The position numbers were made by a program, and so were the translations under genes. Under the pieces are notes generated by a model. That model searched no databases. It saw only the letters and a program-made list of their open reading frames with translations, and was not told where the DNA came from. From assembly GCA_019416685.1 (NCBI GenBank), contig DXWV01000101.1, positions 1-64,000 of the forward strand: DNA of 64,000 nt, in the 5' to 3' direction. Shown here piece after piece: positions 8,066-18,402 of this stretch (positions are counted from its first letter, which is position 1; every line of letters starts with the position of its first letter). This DNA is from Bacteroides sp. (GTDB lineage: Bacteria > Bacteroidota > Bacteroidia > Bacteroidales > Bacteroidaceae).

Positions 8066-11000
8066 ATGAAAAATAATAATTTAAAATCGCTCAAGCTGTT
8101 ATGCCTGTTAGTGCTGTTAGTTATAGCCTATCCGGTCCATGCACAGCATTCTGTTAGTATTGCCGATAAAACAATTGCACAGGCAATCAAAATAATTGAA
8201 GGAGACACCGGTTATAAGTTCTTTTATGTAGAGAACTTACCGGATTTCACCAAAAAAGTCAGTTTCAAAACAGAGAATAAACCCATTGAAACAATACTCA
8301 ATAGCTTATTCAAAGACACCGAAATTGCATATATCATTAAAAGCCAGAAGCAAATCATCCTGTCCAAAAAGAGTAGTACACAATCAAGCCCTCAATCAGC
8401 CGGAAAAATTATTATTAAAGGCCAGGTAAAGGGAAGTGACGGAGAGGCTTTGATAGGAGCTTCCATTATATCCGATAACAACGTTGGAACAATCACGGAT
8501 ATTGACGGTAACTATGAATTACAATTAGAAAAACCGACTATACTAACTTATACATATATAGGTTATACTCCGCTAAAAATTAAGGTAAACAAATCAGAAA
8601 TCAAGAACATCATTCTGGATAGTTCCAATGTTCTTCTTGACGATGTAGTAGTTGTGGGATATGGTACCCAGAAGAAAATAAATCTCACGGGATCAGTACA
8701 AAGTGTGAACAGCGAAGATATTCTCAGACGAAGTGTTTCCACAGGTTCCGCAGCACTACAGGGTGTTATCCCCGGACTTACTGCTATTCAGGCATCCGGA
8801 CAACCGGGAGCCGACAATGCTTCTATCAAGATTAGAGGATTAGGCTCACTGAACTCAGCAACTTCTCCATTGATATTAATCGACGGAGTAGAAGGTGATA
8901 TGAACCGCATCGATTTGAATTCGGTAGAATCAATTACCGTATTAAAAGATGCAGCTTCTGCCTCAATATATGGTTCGCGGGCTTCAAACGGTGTGATATT
9001 GGTAACTACTAAACGAGGTTCCGAAGGAAAAGTGAAACTTGCATTCAATGGCTATATGGGCTATAATAAACCAACTACACTGCCTACGCCCACAAATGCC
9101 ATCGAATATATGCAGGCAGTAGATGTGGCACGTGTCAACGCAGACCAGGAGCCATTATACCCCCAAACCATCGATATCTATAAAAACGGGGGTGTAGACA
9201 ACATTAATTATTATGATACGGATTGGCGAAAACAGGTAATTAAAGACCATGCATTAAGCCAAAATTATTCTCTCAGTATCAGTGGTGGTAACGATATAAC
9301 AAAGCTTTTTGCTACGGCAGGATATTATGCACAAGACGGCCTTATCGATAATAACAAATTCACACGAACCACTTTACGTGTAAACACAGATACCAAAATT
9401 AATAAATGGATGAAACTCGGAGTAGATATAGGTATACGCCAGGCTACTGCTAAATCTCCCGTGATGGATACTCCCGCCAATATCATAGGCAAAGCTCTGA
9501 CCATGACCCCCATCATGTCGGGCATCAACGCCGATGGTACATGGGGATATGGTATTAACGGAACCAATCCCATTGCTATGGTACAAAGCGGATGTACAAC
9601 GAATAGTATTGCTCCCGAATATACTGCAAGAACAACATTGTCTATCGACCCCTTCGATGGTTTCAATATTTTCGGAGCATATTCATGGAAACGCGCAGAT
9701 GGAGAGACAAATGCATTTGTAAAGCCCTATCAGGTATACGAAAGTGGCGTATCGAAAGGAGAATTTCCGACGACAGGGTCATCAAAGTCAGAACAAAGAA
9801 CAAAAACAGTTACCAAACAGTATAATCTGCAGGGAACTTATGAAAAGACTTTCCATAAGAACTACCTGAAAGCATTAGTTGGGTTTCAGAGCGAAGAGCT
9901 GAAGAACAACTACTTGTTAGCCGGTCGTAAAAATTATTATTACGAAGGATATGAAGAACTTGTAAATGGTGACGTCAGTACCGCATCGAATTCCAGTTCA
10001 AAATATGCATGGTCTATGCTGTCATACTTCTTTAGACTAAATTATGCGTATGATGACAGATATCTGCTCGAAGTAAACGGACGTTACGATGGTACTTCAA
10101 GATTTAAAAAAGGACATCGCTGGGGCTTCTTCCCTTCAGTATCCGCCGGATGGAGAATATCCGAAGAGAGTTTCTTTGAATCGGCCAAAAGTGTAGTAAG
10201 CAATCTGAAACTAAGAGCCTCCTATGGGGAATTAGGTAACCAGGCCATCAGCGGTTATTATCCTTATGCTTCATCCATAGGAAGCACTACCACTTATGGA
10301 TACTGGTTTGATAAAGAGCTTGCATCAGGTGTTGCACAGATTCAATTGGCCAACGAAGCAATAACCTGGGAGAAATCAAAACAAATTAATGCGGGTATCG
10401 ATATTGGTATGTTTAATAACCGTTTGAATGCAACCTTCGATTATTATATAAAAAACATCACAGATATGCTTCAGCAATTCCCCGTTCCATTATTTGTAGG
10501 AATGACGGCTCCATGGGAAAACGCCGGTTCGATGAGAAACAGCGGCTGGGAACTTTCGCTATCCTGGCAAGACCGCATCGGTAATGTAAACTACTACGTC
10601 AAAGGAAATCTTTCTGATGTAAAAAACAAAGTAATAGATTTATACGGGAAAGAATATGTAGGTACTACAACAATCACCAAAGAAGGCGAAGAATATAACT
10701 CATGGTACGGATACGTTGCCGACGGTTATTTCCAAAGCCGGGAAGAGATTAACAACTCTCCCGTATACGGCGGTAATCCCAACAATATAAAACCGGGATA
10801 TATTAAATATAAAGATATCAGCGGTCCGGAAGGAGTACCCGATGGAAAAATAGATAACTACGACCGCACAATACTCGGTAACTCTACTCCGCGATATGAA
10901 TTCGGACTGACATTAGGCGGCGATTGGAAAGGTCTTGATTTCTCCTTGTTCTTTCAGGGAGTGGGCAAAAGAGATGTATATTACTCCGGAGCAGGGGCAC

Positions 11001-11374
11001 GTGCTTTATCCGGCAATTACACAATATATAAATATCAACTGGATTATTGGACCGAAGACAACCCTAATTCAAGATTCCCAATATTGCTTGAAGATCCCAG
11101 CGGAACAAATCCAAACAATATGATATCAAGCTTCTGGGTAAAAAGCGGGGCCTATTGCCGCCTGAAAAATATTGTATTAGGATATACGCTGCCGCAAACA
11201 TGGATACAGAAAGCTGCGCTATCCAAAGTGAGAATTTATGCAAGTGCACAGAATCTGTTTACCATAAAAAACAACTTCTATGAAGGTTTCGACCCTGAAA
11301 ACAGCATCGGATCAGGCGCAAGCTGCTATCCGTTGAACAAGACATTTATATTCGGACTCAATGTGGAATTTTAA
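8066..11374 (+). CDS. SusC/RagA-family TonB-dependent receptor with STN signalling domain
   Basis: 1102 residues. Signal peptide 1-27, STN (secretin/TonB N-terminal) domain about 28-95, a carboxypeptidase-regulatory-like beta domain about 115-190, then the family motif LLDDVVVVGYGTQKK at about 190-204 that starts the plug, and the outer-membrane barrel, which ends in the expected aromatic residue (NVEF). It imports glycan fragments across the outer membrane using TonB energy, with the SusD protein encoded 13 bases downstream as lid. The STN domain shows that the receptor also signals through the FecR protein to the ECF sigma factor, so the locus is switched on by its own substrate. Length and domain order are normal. 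Confidence 0.95.
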   Translation: MKNNNLKSLKLLCLLVLLVIAYPVHAQHSVSIADKTIAQAIKIIEGDTGYKFFYVENLPDFTKKVSFKTENKPIETILNSLFKDTEIAYIIKSQKQIILSKKSSTQSSPQSAGKIIIKGQVKGSDGEALIGASIISDNNVGTITDIDGNYELQLEKPTILTYTYIGYTPLKIKVNKSEIKNIILDSSNVLLDDVVVVGYGTQKKINLTGSVQSVNSEDILRRSVSTGSAALQGVIPGLTAIQASGQPGADNASIKIRGLGSLNSATSPLILIDGVEGDMNRIDLNSVESITVLKDAASASIYGSRASNGVILVTTKRGSEGKVKLAFNGYMGYNKPTTLPTPTNAIEYMQAVDVARVNADQEPLYPQTIDIYKNGGVDNINYYDTDWRKQVIKDHALSQNYSLSISGGNDITKLFATAGYYAQDGLIDNNKFTRTTLRVNTDTKINKWMKLGVDIGIRQATAKSPVMDTPANIIGKALTMTPIMSGINADGTWGYGINGTNPIAMVQSGCTTNSIAPEYTARTTLSIDPFDGFNIFGAYSWKRADGETNAFVKPYQVYESGVSKGEFPTTGSSKSEQRTKTVTKQYNLQGTYEKTFHKNYLKALVGFQSEELKNNYLLAGRKNYYYEGYEELVNGDVSTASNSSSKYAWSMLSYFFRLNYAYDDRYLLEVNGRYDGTSRFKKGHRWGFFPSVSAGWRISEESFFESAKSVVSNLKLRASYGELGNQAISGYYPYASSIGSTTTYGYWFDKELASGVAQIQLANEAITWEKSKQINAGIDIGMFNNRLNATFDYYIKNITDMLQQFPVPLFVGMTAPWENAGSMRNSGWELSLSWQDRIGNVNYYVKGNLSDVKNKVIDLYGKEYVGTTTITKEGEEYNSWYGYVADGYFQSREEINNSPVYGGNPNNIKPGYIKYKDISGPEGVPDGKIDNYDRTILGNSTPRYEFGLTLGGDWKGLDFSLFFQGVGKRDVYYSGAGARALSGNYTIYKYQLDYWTEDNPNSRFPILLEDPSGTNPNNMISSFWVKSGAYCRLKNIVLGYTLPQTWIQKAALSKVRIYASAQNLFTIKNNFYEGFDPENSIGSGASCYPLNKTFIFGLNVEF

Positions 11375-11387
11375 TTGATGAAAAAAG

Positions 11388-13151
11388 ATGAAAAAGACAA
11401 CCTTATATAATTTAATAGCTACGTTTTTTATCACCATGAGTGTTAGCTCATGTGCCGATTTTCTGGATCAGGAAAACCCAGCCTATGATGCCGAAGGGTT
11501 CTATGCAACCGAAGCAGGATTGAAAGAAGGCGTTACCGGTATTTATCCTCTTTTATATTTCGATATGAACTGGGCAGTACCCGCATGTATTGTTCTCGAC
11601 CATTATACGGCATACGGACTCGAACAAGATGAAAATAATTCGATTGGTGCAGGGGGAACATTAAACCCCGACAATGGAAAGATTCAGGTATTCTGGACCG
11701 GAGAATATCAAATAGCCGCCCGTGCCAACTCTGTAATTTACGGTGCCAAAGATGCCGTAGCAGGAATGAGTGATGCGGCCAGGCAGTATTATGCCGAGGC
11801 ACGCGTACTACGGGCTTATGCTTATTATAATCTTATATCGGCATTTGGTGATGTACCTTTCTTTACTGCTCCTGTCACTATCGATGAGTACAAGGTAGGA
11901 CGTACTCCAAAAGGAGAGATTATCGATTTCCTGATAAAAGACCTGAACGATGCAGCCGATTATCTACCGTGGACCGCAGCCCAACGGGGACGGGTGGACA
12001 AAGCCGTCGCATACGGCTTGATAGCACGTATGGGTTTATTTGGCGGAAGCTTTAATGTAGAAAACAAAGCCGCCGAATATTTCAGCATAGCCGCCGATGC
12101 AGCAGGTAAGGTGATCGGTAAACGTAAATTGGCATCCAAATTCTCCGACTTATTCAATCTGACCGGCCAAGCTAAGAGTGATGTCCGGGACGAGCTGTTA
12201 TGGGAATTAATGTATTCTACAAACGGAACGAAAAAATTGCATACGGTAGGTTATGGACATTCATCGCGTAACTATGCATCATCGGTACGTTTCCCAAGTT
12301 CTCTGATTGCAGATACTTACGAATGTATCGATGGAAAACGTATAGACGAATCTCCTCTTTATGATCCGAAACAGCCTACATTAAACAGAGACCCCCGTTT
12401 TAATGCCACGCTGGCAGGACATGGCGATACAATAAACTATACCATTACCGACGGTAATAACCCTCAGAAATTTATTCTCAACATTTATGATGACAAGACC
12501 CGGTTCTATCCCCGTAGAAACGCCTGGTACACTGCACCGAATGTAGATGTCACCTCCACCAGCCCATCACTTGTGAACAGTGGAGTAGGATACTTATGGC
12601 GCAAATATGCCGATGAAAACACCGAACTGCTGATGAGTTCTTCAAGCAACCTTATTCTGATGCGTTACGCCGAGATACTCCTTTCGTATGCCGAAGCCAA
12701 AATCGAACTCAATGAATTGGACGAATCGGTATATTCGGCCATTAACGAAGTACGCAAACGCGCCGGAATGCCGGAGGTTTCAACAGATAGAAAAGGAGAC
12801 CAAAACAAAATGCGACAGTTAATACGGCGCGAACGCAAAGTTGAACTGGTGCTCGAAGGATTACTCTTCGTTGATGTTCGGCGCTGGGGTATAGGCGATA
12901 TGATTAATGAGCATCCTACTTACGGACAGCCTAAACCGGACATCAGATACGAAGGATTAGAGCCAACCGACATTCCTGATTTTAAAACTGACGAACGGCA
13001 CGATCTCAATGATATTCCTTCGTACGAGGCTTATAAAGACAAACTCAGGGTGCGCGACAGAAACAGATATTGGGATCCGAAATTCACATGGTGGCCTATC
13101 CCACGTTTGGAAACAGACCGTGACCCGAATCTGACTAACCCTGATTATTGA
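11388..13151 (+). CDS. SusD/RagB-family outer-membrane lipoprotein
   Basis: 587 residues. A lipoprotein signal ends in VSSC with Cys22. The mature protein begins ADFLDQENP, as SusD proteins do. It contains TPR-rich segments (ARVLRAYAYYNLISAFGDVPF near 140) and the C-terminal family hallmark with YAEILLSYAEAKIEL, VRKRAGMPEV, RRERKVELVLEGLLFVDVRRWG and a final WWPIPRLETDRDPNLTNPDY. It binds glycan at the cell surface and closes over the SusC barrel. It is co-transcribed with SusC. Ligand cannot be deduced. Confidence 0.95.
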   Translation: MKKTTLYNLIATFFITMSVSSCADFLDQENPAYDAEGFYATEAGLKEGVTGIYPLLYFDMNWAVPACIVLDHYTAYGLEQDENNSIGAGGTLNPDNGKIQVFWTGEYQIAARANSVIYGAKDAVAGMSDAARQYYAEARVLRAYAYYNLISAFGDVPFFTAPVTIDEYKVGRTPKGEIIDFLIKDLNDAADYLPWTAAQRGRVDKAVAYGLIARMGLFGGSFNVENKAAEYFSIAADAAGKVIGKRKLASKFSDLFNLTGQAKSDVRDELLWELMYSTNGTKKLHTVGYGHSSRNYASSVRFPSSLIADTYECIDGKRIDESPLYDPKQPTLNRDPRFNATLAGHGDTINYTITDGNNPQKFILNIYDDKTRFYPRRNAWYTAPNVDVTSTSPSLVNSGVGYLWRKYADENTELLMSSSSNLILMRYAEILLSYAEAKIELNELDESVYSAINEVRKRAGMPEVSTDRKGDQNKMRQLIRRERKVELVLEGLLFVDVRRWGIGDMINEHPTYGQPKPDIRYEGLEPTDIPDFKTDERHDLNDIPSYEAYKDKLRVRDRNRYWDPKFTWWPIPRLETDRDPNLTNPDY

Positions 13152-13185
13152 TAATCACCATATAATACTCATAAACTCATAGATT

Positions 13186-15222
13186 ATGACGAAAAGTTGT
13201 TTAATATCTATTCTTGTCTCTCTCGTAAGCTTAACTGCATCGTGGGGCCAAGCCAAAGGTACGCAAATTACCGAAACCGACTCGACCGTGACACTCCGGA
13301 ATAGCAAAGTGAGAGTTGAATTTCCTAAGGGCAGAGCTTTCGATATCTCGAAACTCACCCTTAGCGGAAAAGAATTAATATTGGGCAAAGGATATAATAC
13401 TGTTCCGTGGACACTCACCTATAAAGGTCCCCAAGGAGAAAATCCGGTGCTTTTCCCTTCTCATGGAGAATATGCCGGATGGTCGAAAGGAACCAAAAAC
13501 GGTAATACTGCCATTGCTTTCAAGTGGAACATGAGACTCACTTACAATGATTTGGTCCCAGTGGTAATGACTGTTTCTGTTCCTGACGATTCAGAACTTG
13601 TCTATTGGGATATCCAGGCGGGAACTCCCGAAGGCTGGCTGATAAGTAATACCCAATTTCCACGTGTAACTGTAACCCGTCCCGATGATGCCAAATTAAT
13701 CACCTCAGCAGGCTGGGGTGCGGAATACGACCTGAAGAACCCTCAGGTGTATGCTTCAAGCTATCCTTCGGTAACCGGCTCCATGCAGCTCTTGCTTCTT
13801 CACAATTCAGACGGTTCAGTCTATTACGCCACCGAAGATAAAGAGGCTTGCGGCAAAGACTTCAGAGCTGCCGTAAGCGAGAAGAGTGTTACTCTATTAA
13901 CAGATGTTGTAGCTTCCGAAGGCTGGTCGGACGATACAACCGAAACATTCACTGTTCCATGGTCAACAGTCATCGGATATTCAAATATCGGTTGGCAAGA
14001 TGCCGCAACGAAATGGTACCGCCCTTTCACTTTTACTACCGAATGGGGAAGTAAACCTTTGGCATCCCGTAATATACCACAATGGCTTCTGGATACCGAT
14101 ATCTGGATTAGAGCAAAAGGAGTAAACGATACTGTAAGAAGTGCTGTAAATAAAGCCATCGACCTGTATGGCAAAAACACCTTCGTTCACTGGTACTTCT
14201 GGCACCATTATCCTTATGATACGCATTATCCCGATTACTTCCCACCAAAAGCCGGCTTTGCCGACATGATAGCCGAAGTCAGAAAAAGAGGGTGTCATAC
14301 CGTTCCTTATATTAACGGCCGGTTGTGGGATCCTGCCAGTGACAGTTATAAAGCATTGAGCGGAGCTTCTGCCTCGTGCAGAAAGCCGGACGGTACACTT
14401 TATACCGAAATTTATCCGACGTCACAGGTATTGAACACCGTTACCTGTCCCGCATCCGGACTGTGGCAAAACATTATAACCGATCTTGTAATAAAAATCC
14501 AAAAAGAATTGAAAACAAACGGAGTATATATCGACCAGATAGCGGCAGCAGCCCCTCAGCCTTGCTGGGCTACCAACCATGGACATGCCTGCGGCGGAGG
14601 TGATTACTGGCATAAATCTTACCGCCATCTGATGGACTCTCTCCGTACTCATCACCTGGAACCGGGAAACATACTTATAAGCGAGGAAAATGCGGAATGC
14701 TACATCGACATGTTCGATTTGTTGCTTACGGTCAATTCTCCTCACAACGGCTGCAAGATTGTGCCTTTGTTCCCGATGGTTTATTCCGACAGGCTCATCA
14801 CCTCGGCTTATACTTACTCTCCTACCGACAGAGTGAATCGTGGCGATTTTCTGTATCAAACCATGCAATGCTTCCTGTATGGCTCCCAGTTAGGATGGGT
14901 AGACCCAACTTTGTTAATGAAAGACGAAGCCAAAAGAGAAGCTAACTTCTTAAAGACTCTTTCTACGCTCCGCAAAAAACAACATGACGTTTTTGTTGGT
15001 GGAAGATATATAAAAGAAATCATACCGGAAGGAGATAATCCGGCAATAGATGTCCCCGGATTCGGAGAGATGAATGTTGTTGCCGGTTCCGAATGGCTCT
15101 CTTCTAAAGGTCAGAAAGTTCAATATTACGTGAATATGGACAGTGTCGACCATGAAATAGTATTGCCTGACCATAAAAAGGTTACTGTAAAAGCCCTGCA
15201 AGGCATAAGAATAAATTTATAG
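13186..15222 (+). CDS. Secreted DUF6259-like glycoside hydrolase
   Basis: 678 residues with a signal peptide (about 1-20, ending SWGQ). An N-terminal beta-sandwich-like half (about 25-290) is followed by a TIM-barrel-like half. In the latter, GVYIDQIAAAAPQPC with Asp450, HGHACGGGDYWHKSYRHL, and ISEENAECYIDMFD with Glu500/Glu501 resemble DUF6259 proteins, which are distant relatives of GH36/GH31-type alpha-galactosidases. Asp450 is the likely nucleophile by position, and the Glu pair may supply the second acid; both are inference. A Cys/His-rich stretch around 456-472 might bind a metal. It lies 34 bases after SusD and 4 bases before the phosphodiester glycosidase, so these act on the same glycan. 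The exact linkage is unknown. Confidence 0.7.
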   Translation: MTKSCLISILVSLVSLTASWGQAKGTQITETDSTVTLRNSKVRVEFPKGRAFDISKLTLSGKELILGKGYNTVPWTLTYKGPQGENPVLFPSHGEYAGWSKGTKNGNTAIAFKWNMRLTYNDLVPVVMTVSVPDDSELVYWDIQAGTPEGWLISNTQFPRVTVTRPDDAKLITSAGWGAEYDLKNPQVYASSYPSVTGSMQLLLLHNSDGSVYYATEDKEACGKDFRAAVSEKSVTLLTDVVASEGWSDDTTETFTVPWSTVIGYSNIGWQDAATKWYRPFTFTTEWGSKPLASRNIPQWLLDTDIWIRAKGVNDTVRSAVNKAIDLYGKNTFVHWYFWHHYPYDTHYPDYFPPKAGFADMIAEVRKRGCHTVPYINGRLWDPASDSYKALSGASASCRKPDGTLYTEIYPTSQVLNTVTCPASGLWQNIITDLVIKIQKELKTNGVYIDQIAAAAPQPCWATNHGHACGGGDYWHKSYRHLMDSLRTHHLEPGNILISEENAECYIDMFDLLLTVNSPHNGCKIVPLFPMVYSDRLITSAYTYSPTDRVNRGDFLYQTMQCFLYGSQLGWVDPTLLMKDEAKREANFLKTLSTLRKKQHDVFVGGRYIKEIIPEGDNPAIDVPGFGEMNVVAGSEWLSSKGQKVQYYVNMDSVDHEIVLPDHKKVTVKALQGIRINL

Positions 15223-15226
15223 AATC

Positions 15227-16948
15227 ATGAAAAACAGATATTCTTTACTATTGCTTTTATTGAGTTGCCTCACATTCAGCTCTTTTGCTTCCAACACCTG
15301 GAAACTGCAAAATGTCGAATATCGTGTGGATACTTTATCACATATAGTGATAGGTCCCGGAACTACCCAAACGAGTTTAGCTCTGGAAGGACCGGTAAAG
15401 CTACGTGTGTTCTACACAACCACCGATATGACTAGCCCGAATGTAAACCTGAAATTAATAATGGGAAAAGATAATCTGACAAGCAACGTAACCGTACCGA
15501 ACATGCCGGCATCTCACAACGATCCCGAAAATATATATTTTGCCGGAGTGAATGCCGATTTCATTGGTGGTATGGGACCTGTAGGCACAACTGTGGCAGA
15601 TGGCGAACTCTATAAGAGTTATAAAGGAACCGGTTGGTATGCAATCGGTATTGATAAAAACAAAAAATTCTGTTCCGGAGCTCCTTATACAACGTTTAAA
15701 TTAGTTTCGCCGAATGCCGGGCAGGCATCCATCAAGGCTGTCAATGCAGTACGTAGCGACAATGAGCTGATATTATTCACTTCACGCAAAGGAAGTACTA
15801 CAGGCACCAAAGGCTCGGGGGTGGAAGTAGGCGCTGTGCCTGTCGATGGCCCGCTGAAAGCAGAGGGAACAACTAAAATGCGTGTCACCATTGCACCGGT
15901 CAAAGACGTTGGTAATATGTCAATCCCGGAAGGAGGGTTTGTCTTATCCGGTACAGGATTTACAGCAAATACATTAGCCAAAATGCAATTGGGTGAAGAG
16001 TTTGAAGTGACTCCAACCTTCTATTTTGACAACGTAGTGAAAACAGATATCACGGAAATGTGCGGTGGATGCCCGATGCTCTTACAGGGAGGTAAAATTC
16101 TTGAAACGCAAGGTGCATTGGATCATCTGGCCAACCGGGAACCCCGTACGGCAATAGGCTATAATTCGGACGGGACAAAGGCCATACTACTTGTTGTCGA
16201 TGGCCGCCAAACAGGAGTATCGGTCGGTGTACCTTCAAAAGACCTGGCTGCAATCATGCTCAATCTGGGATGTACGGAAGCTCTGAATTTCGATGGCGGC
16301 GGTTCCTCTACTTTATATGTCAAAGAGTTGGGAGTAGTCAATACACCAAGTGAAGGGAGCCTGAGAGCAGTCAAAAACGGACTGTTTATCACAACTCCCG
16401 TTACCGAAGACAAGGTAATAGCAGAAATTCGTTTTGCCGACTATACTAAGAAAGTGGAACGCAATAGTTATTATTCTCCGGTGATATACGGCTACAATGC
16501 ACAGGGTGTGCTGATCGATACGAATGTAAAAGGAATAATGCTTTCCTGCAGTGGGAAATTGGGAAAAGTACAGGAAAACGGGAGTACAGTATTGTGTAAT
16601 GGCACAGGTACTCAACCACTGACTGCCTCTTTAGATGAATTGACATCGACAATACTTGTTACAGTAGAAAGTTCCGGAACAGGGATAACTTCCATAACCG
16701 ATAAAAACAAGGAGGTGAACATCTATCCCAACCCCATAAGAACAGGAGAACAAGCCCGTATCAATTTCAACGGAAGTGCGAAAATAAACATTTATAATGC
16801 TACCGGACAATTGGTAAACAGTTTCAAATGTGAAAATAGCGAAGAAGCAGCGGTAACACTACCGACCGAATCGTTAAGCCCAGGGTTTTATATGATTTCA
16901 ATATCAGGTGAAACATCTAATAAGATAGCCAAATTATTGATACAGTAA
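15227..16948 (+). CDS. Phosphodiester glycosidase (NAGPA-type) with T9SS-like C-terminal domain
   Basis: 573 residues. Signal peptide about 1-21 (LTFSSFAS). The middle (about 80-390) is a phosphodiester glycosidase domain of the type found in the mammalian mannose-6-phosphate uncovering enzyme and in bacterial exopolysaccharide proteins. Marks are VNADFIGGMGPVGT, NREPRTAIGYNSDGTKAILLVVDGR and LNFDGGGSSTLYVKELGVVN near 352-372. Such enzymes remove a sugar 1-phosphate-linked group. The last 75 residues begin VNIYPNPIRTGEQARINF and end GFYMISISGETSNKIAKLLIQ, the pattern of type IX secretion type A sorting domains. It starts 4 bases after the DUF6259-like gene. Fold assignment is solid, substrate is not. 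Confidence 0.85.
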   Translation: MKNRYSLLLLLLSCLTFSSFASNTWKLQNVEYRVDTLSHIVIGPGTTQTSLALEGPVKLRVFYTTTDMTSPNVNLKLIMGKDNLTSNVTVPNMPASHNDPENIYFAGVNADFIGGMGPVGTTVADGELYKSYKGTGWYAIGIDKNKKFCSGAPYTTFKLVSPNAGQASIKAVNAVRSDNELILFTSRKGSTTGTKGSGVEVGAVPVDGPLKAEGTTKMRVTIAPVKDVGNMSIPEGGFVLSGTGFTANTLAKMQLGEEFEVTPTFYFDNVVKTDITEMCGGCPMLLQGGKILETQGALDHLANREPRTAIGYNSDGTKAILLVVDGRQTGVSVGVPSKDLAAIMLNLGCTEALNFDGGGSSTLYVKELGVVNTPSEGSLRAVKNGLFITTPVTEDKVIAEIRFADYTKKVERNSYYSPVIYGYNAQGVLIDTNVKGIMLSCSGKLGKVQENGSTVLCNGTGTQPLTASLDELTSTILVTVESSGTGITSITDKNKEVNIYPNPIRTGEQARINFNGSAKINIYNATGQLVNSFKCENSEEAAVTLPTESLSPGFYMISISGETSNKIAKLLIQ

Positions 16949-16993
16949 TTCAATCAAAAATAGTTCTATTGTTTAACTTAAATTTCAAAGGTG

Positions 16994-18265
16994 ATGAAAA
17001 AACAATTACTTACAGCAGCGTTAATGCTAACCGGCATGTTCGCTTTGACTCCTTCTGTTGCAGATGCGAAGTCTACTATGGATTCAAATCTTACTTTGTT
17101 ATGGATGAACACGGATGTGGCTCCATTGACATTGGACGTACGCCAGGGTTTTGGTAGAGATGGAAAATTTTATCTTCAAAACAAGGCAGCCAAGACAATC
17201 GAAGTATGGAATGAAACCGGAAAAATCCAAGAGATTCCTTCCGGAGCTGGTACTAACATTGCTTTCGATGATGCAGGAAACATCCTCGTACGTATCGGTA
17301 CATTTCCCGATCCTTTCAACAAGGATATCAATGAATTGAGAATTATTCCTGCTGACGGCTCAGCAGCGATAGATATTGCATTAAGCGGTATCACAGGAGG
17401 ACGTCTTGACTTCTGGGGACATGTTCAAGGCAACGTACTTGATAAGGAAACCGGCGGTATCATATACATGGGTACCACCTATTACCCCCAGCTGGTTGAA
17501 ATACCTATCATAGATGGTAAACAAGATGTAGCCAACACATACACTTACACATATGCAAGCCCCTTCGAAATCGCAGGAAACTTTGCCACTACCACGGTAA
17601 TCTCAGCTTGGGAAGGAAGAGATAATGTGTCTATTTTAAGTCCGTTATTTAATAAGACGAATTGCAATTCCATCCAAAAGCTATCATTGGACGAAGATGG
17701 AAACTGGTCGCACGACTCTTATTATATAACACCCCGCCACAGCGGATGTGCAGGATTCTATATCTTCAAACTCGGAGGGCAAGATTACATCGTATATCCT
17801 TCCGGTTCGACCAATGCCGATGGTTTCACCGTATCAAAACTGGCTACGAAAGCTATTTCTGATGTTGAAGAAAGTGATGAATCGGTAAGAATAGCAACAA
17901 AATATTCAGAACAAAAGGATGATGGTAATCCCATGTATATCGGCAACGCTTTCTACGGAAATCATCTTTCGGCTGAAGCTATCAGCGAAACCCAGGCTCA
18001 TATTTATCAATACTTCCCCAGTGGATACATTGCTAAATATTTATTCACAGTTGAAGGTGGTACCGGTGTTGCAAAAGTAGAAGCTCCCAAAGCCACAATT
18101 ATCGGTGGTAAGGGTGAAATAACCATCGAAGGTGAACCGACTTTTATCGAAGTTTATACCATTGGCGGCATCCTTATAAGCCGAAACGAACACAATGTTA
18201 AGTGCATTCCAGGAACATATATTGTTAAAACAGATAACAATGTAACTAAAGTTATGGTTAAGTAA
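16994..18265 (+). CDS. Secreted beta-propeller-like protein with T9SS-like C-terminal domain
   Basis: 423 residues from the ATG at 16994; a GTG three bases earlier is also in frame but is less likely. Signal peptide about 1-25, ending SVADA. The body (about 30-340) is beta-rich with repeated WNETG, DDAGNILVRIG and GGIIYMGTTYYPQLVEIP segments and resembles DUF4623-type or propeller-like proteins; that is tentative. From about residue 358, GGKGEITIEGEPTFIEVYTI and GTYIVKTDNNVTKVMVK form a short C-terminal beta domain like the one at the end of the product at 20860. No catalytic motif was recognised. It may bind or present a glycan. It is the last gene before a strong terminator. Confidence 0.65.
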   Translation: MKKQLLTAALMLTGMFALTPSVADAKSTMDSNLTLLWMNTDVAPLTLDVRQGFGRDGKFYLQNKAAKTIEVWNETGKIQEIPSGAGTNIAFDDAGNILVRIGTFPDPFNKDINELRIIPADGSAAIDIALSGITGGRLDFWGHVQGNVLDKETGGIIYMGTTYYPQLVEIPIIDGKQDVANTYTYTYASPFEIAGNFATTTVISAWEGRDNVSILSPLFNKTNCNSIQKLSLDEDGNWSHDSYYITPRHSGCAGFYIFKLGGQDYIVYPSGSTNADGFTVSKLATKAISDVEESDESVRIATKYSEQKDDGNPMYIGNAFYGNHLSAEAISETQAHIYQYFPSGYIAKYLFTVEGGTGVAKVEAPKATIIGGKGEITIEGEPTFIEVYTIGGILISRNEHNVKCIPGTYIVKTDNNVTKVMVK

Positions 18266-18325
18266 ATGCCATCCGTTCAAATATCATTTTCTTAACATAA
18301 CCAGTTACACAGGATAACAGAGAGA

Positions 18326-18363
18326 AGAGGTTGTAGTATTTTTCTTTCTACAGCCTCTTTTTA
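18326..18363 (+). terminator. Intrinsic terminator dividing the first PUL
   Basis: AGAGGTTGTAG (18326-18336) pairs with CTACAGCCTCT (18348-18358) through 11 bp with one G-T pair. A run of T follows. It separates the SusC-to-propeller operon from the GH3 gene. Confidence 0.85.
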
Positions 18364-18402
18364 TCAATCACATTTACCTAACTATAAGAAACCATCTACA
18401 CC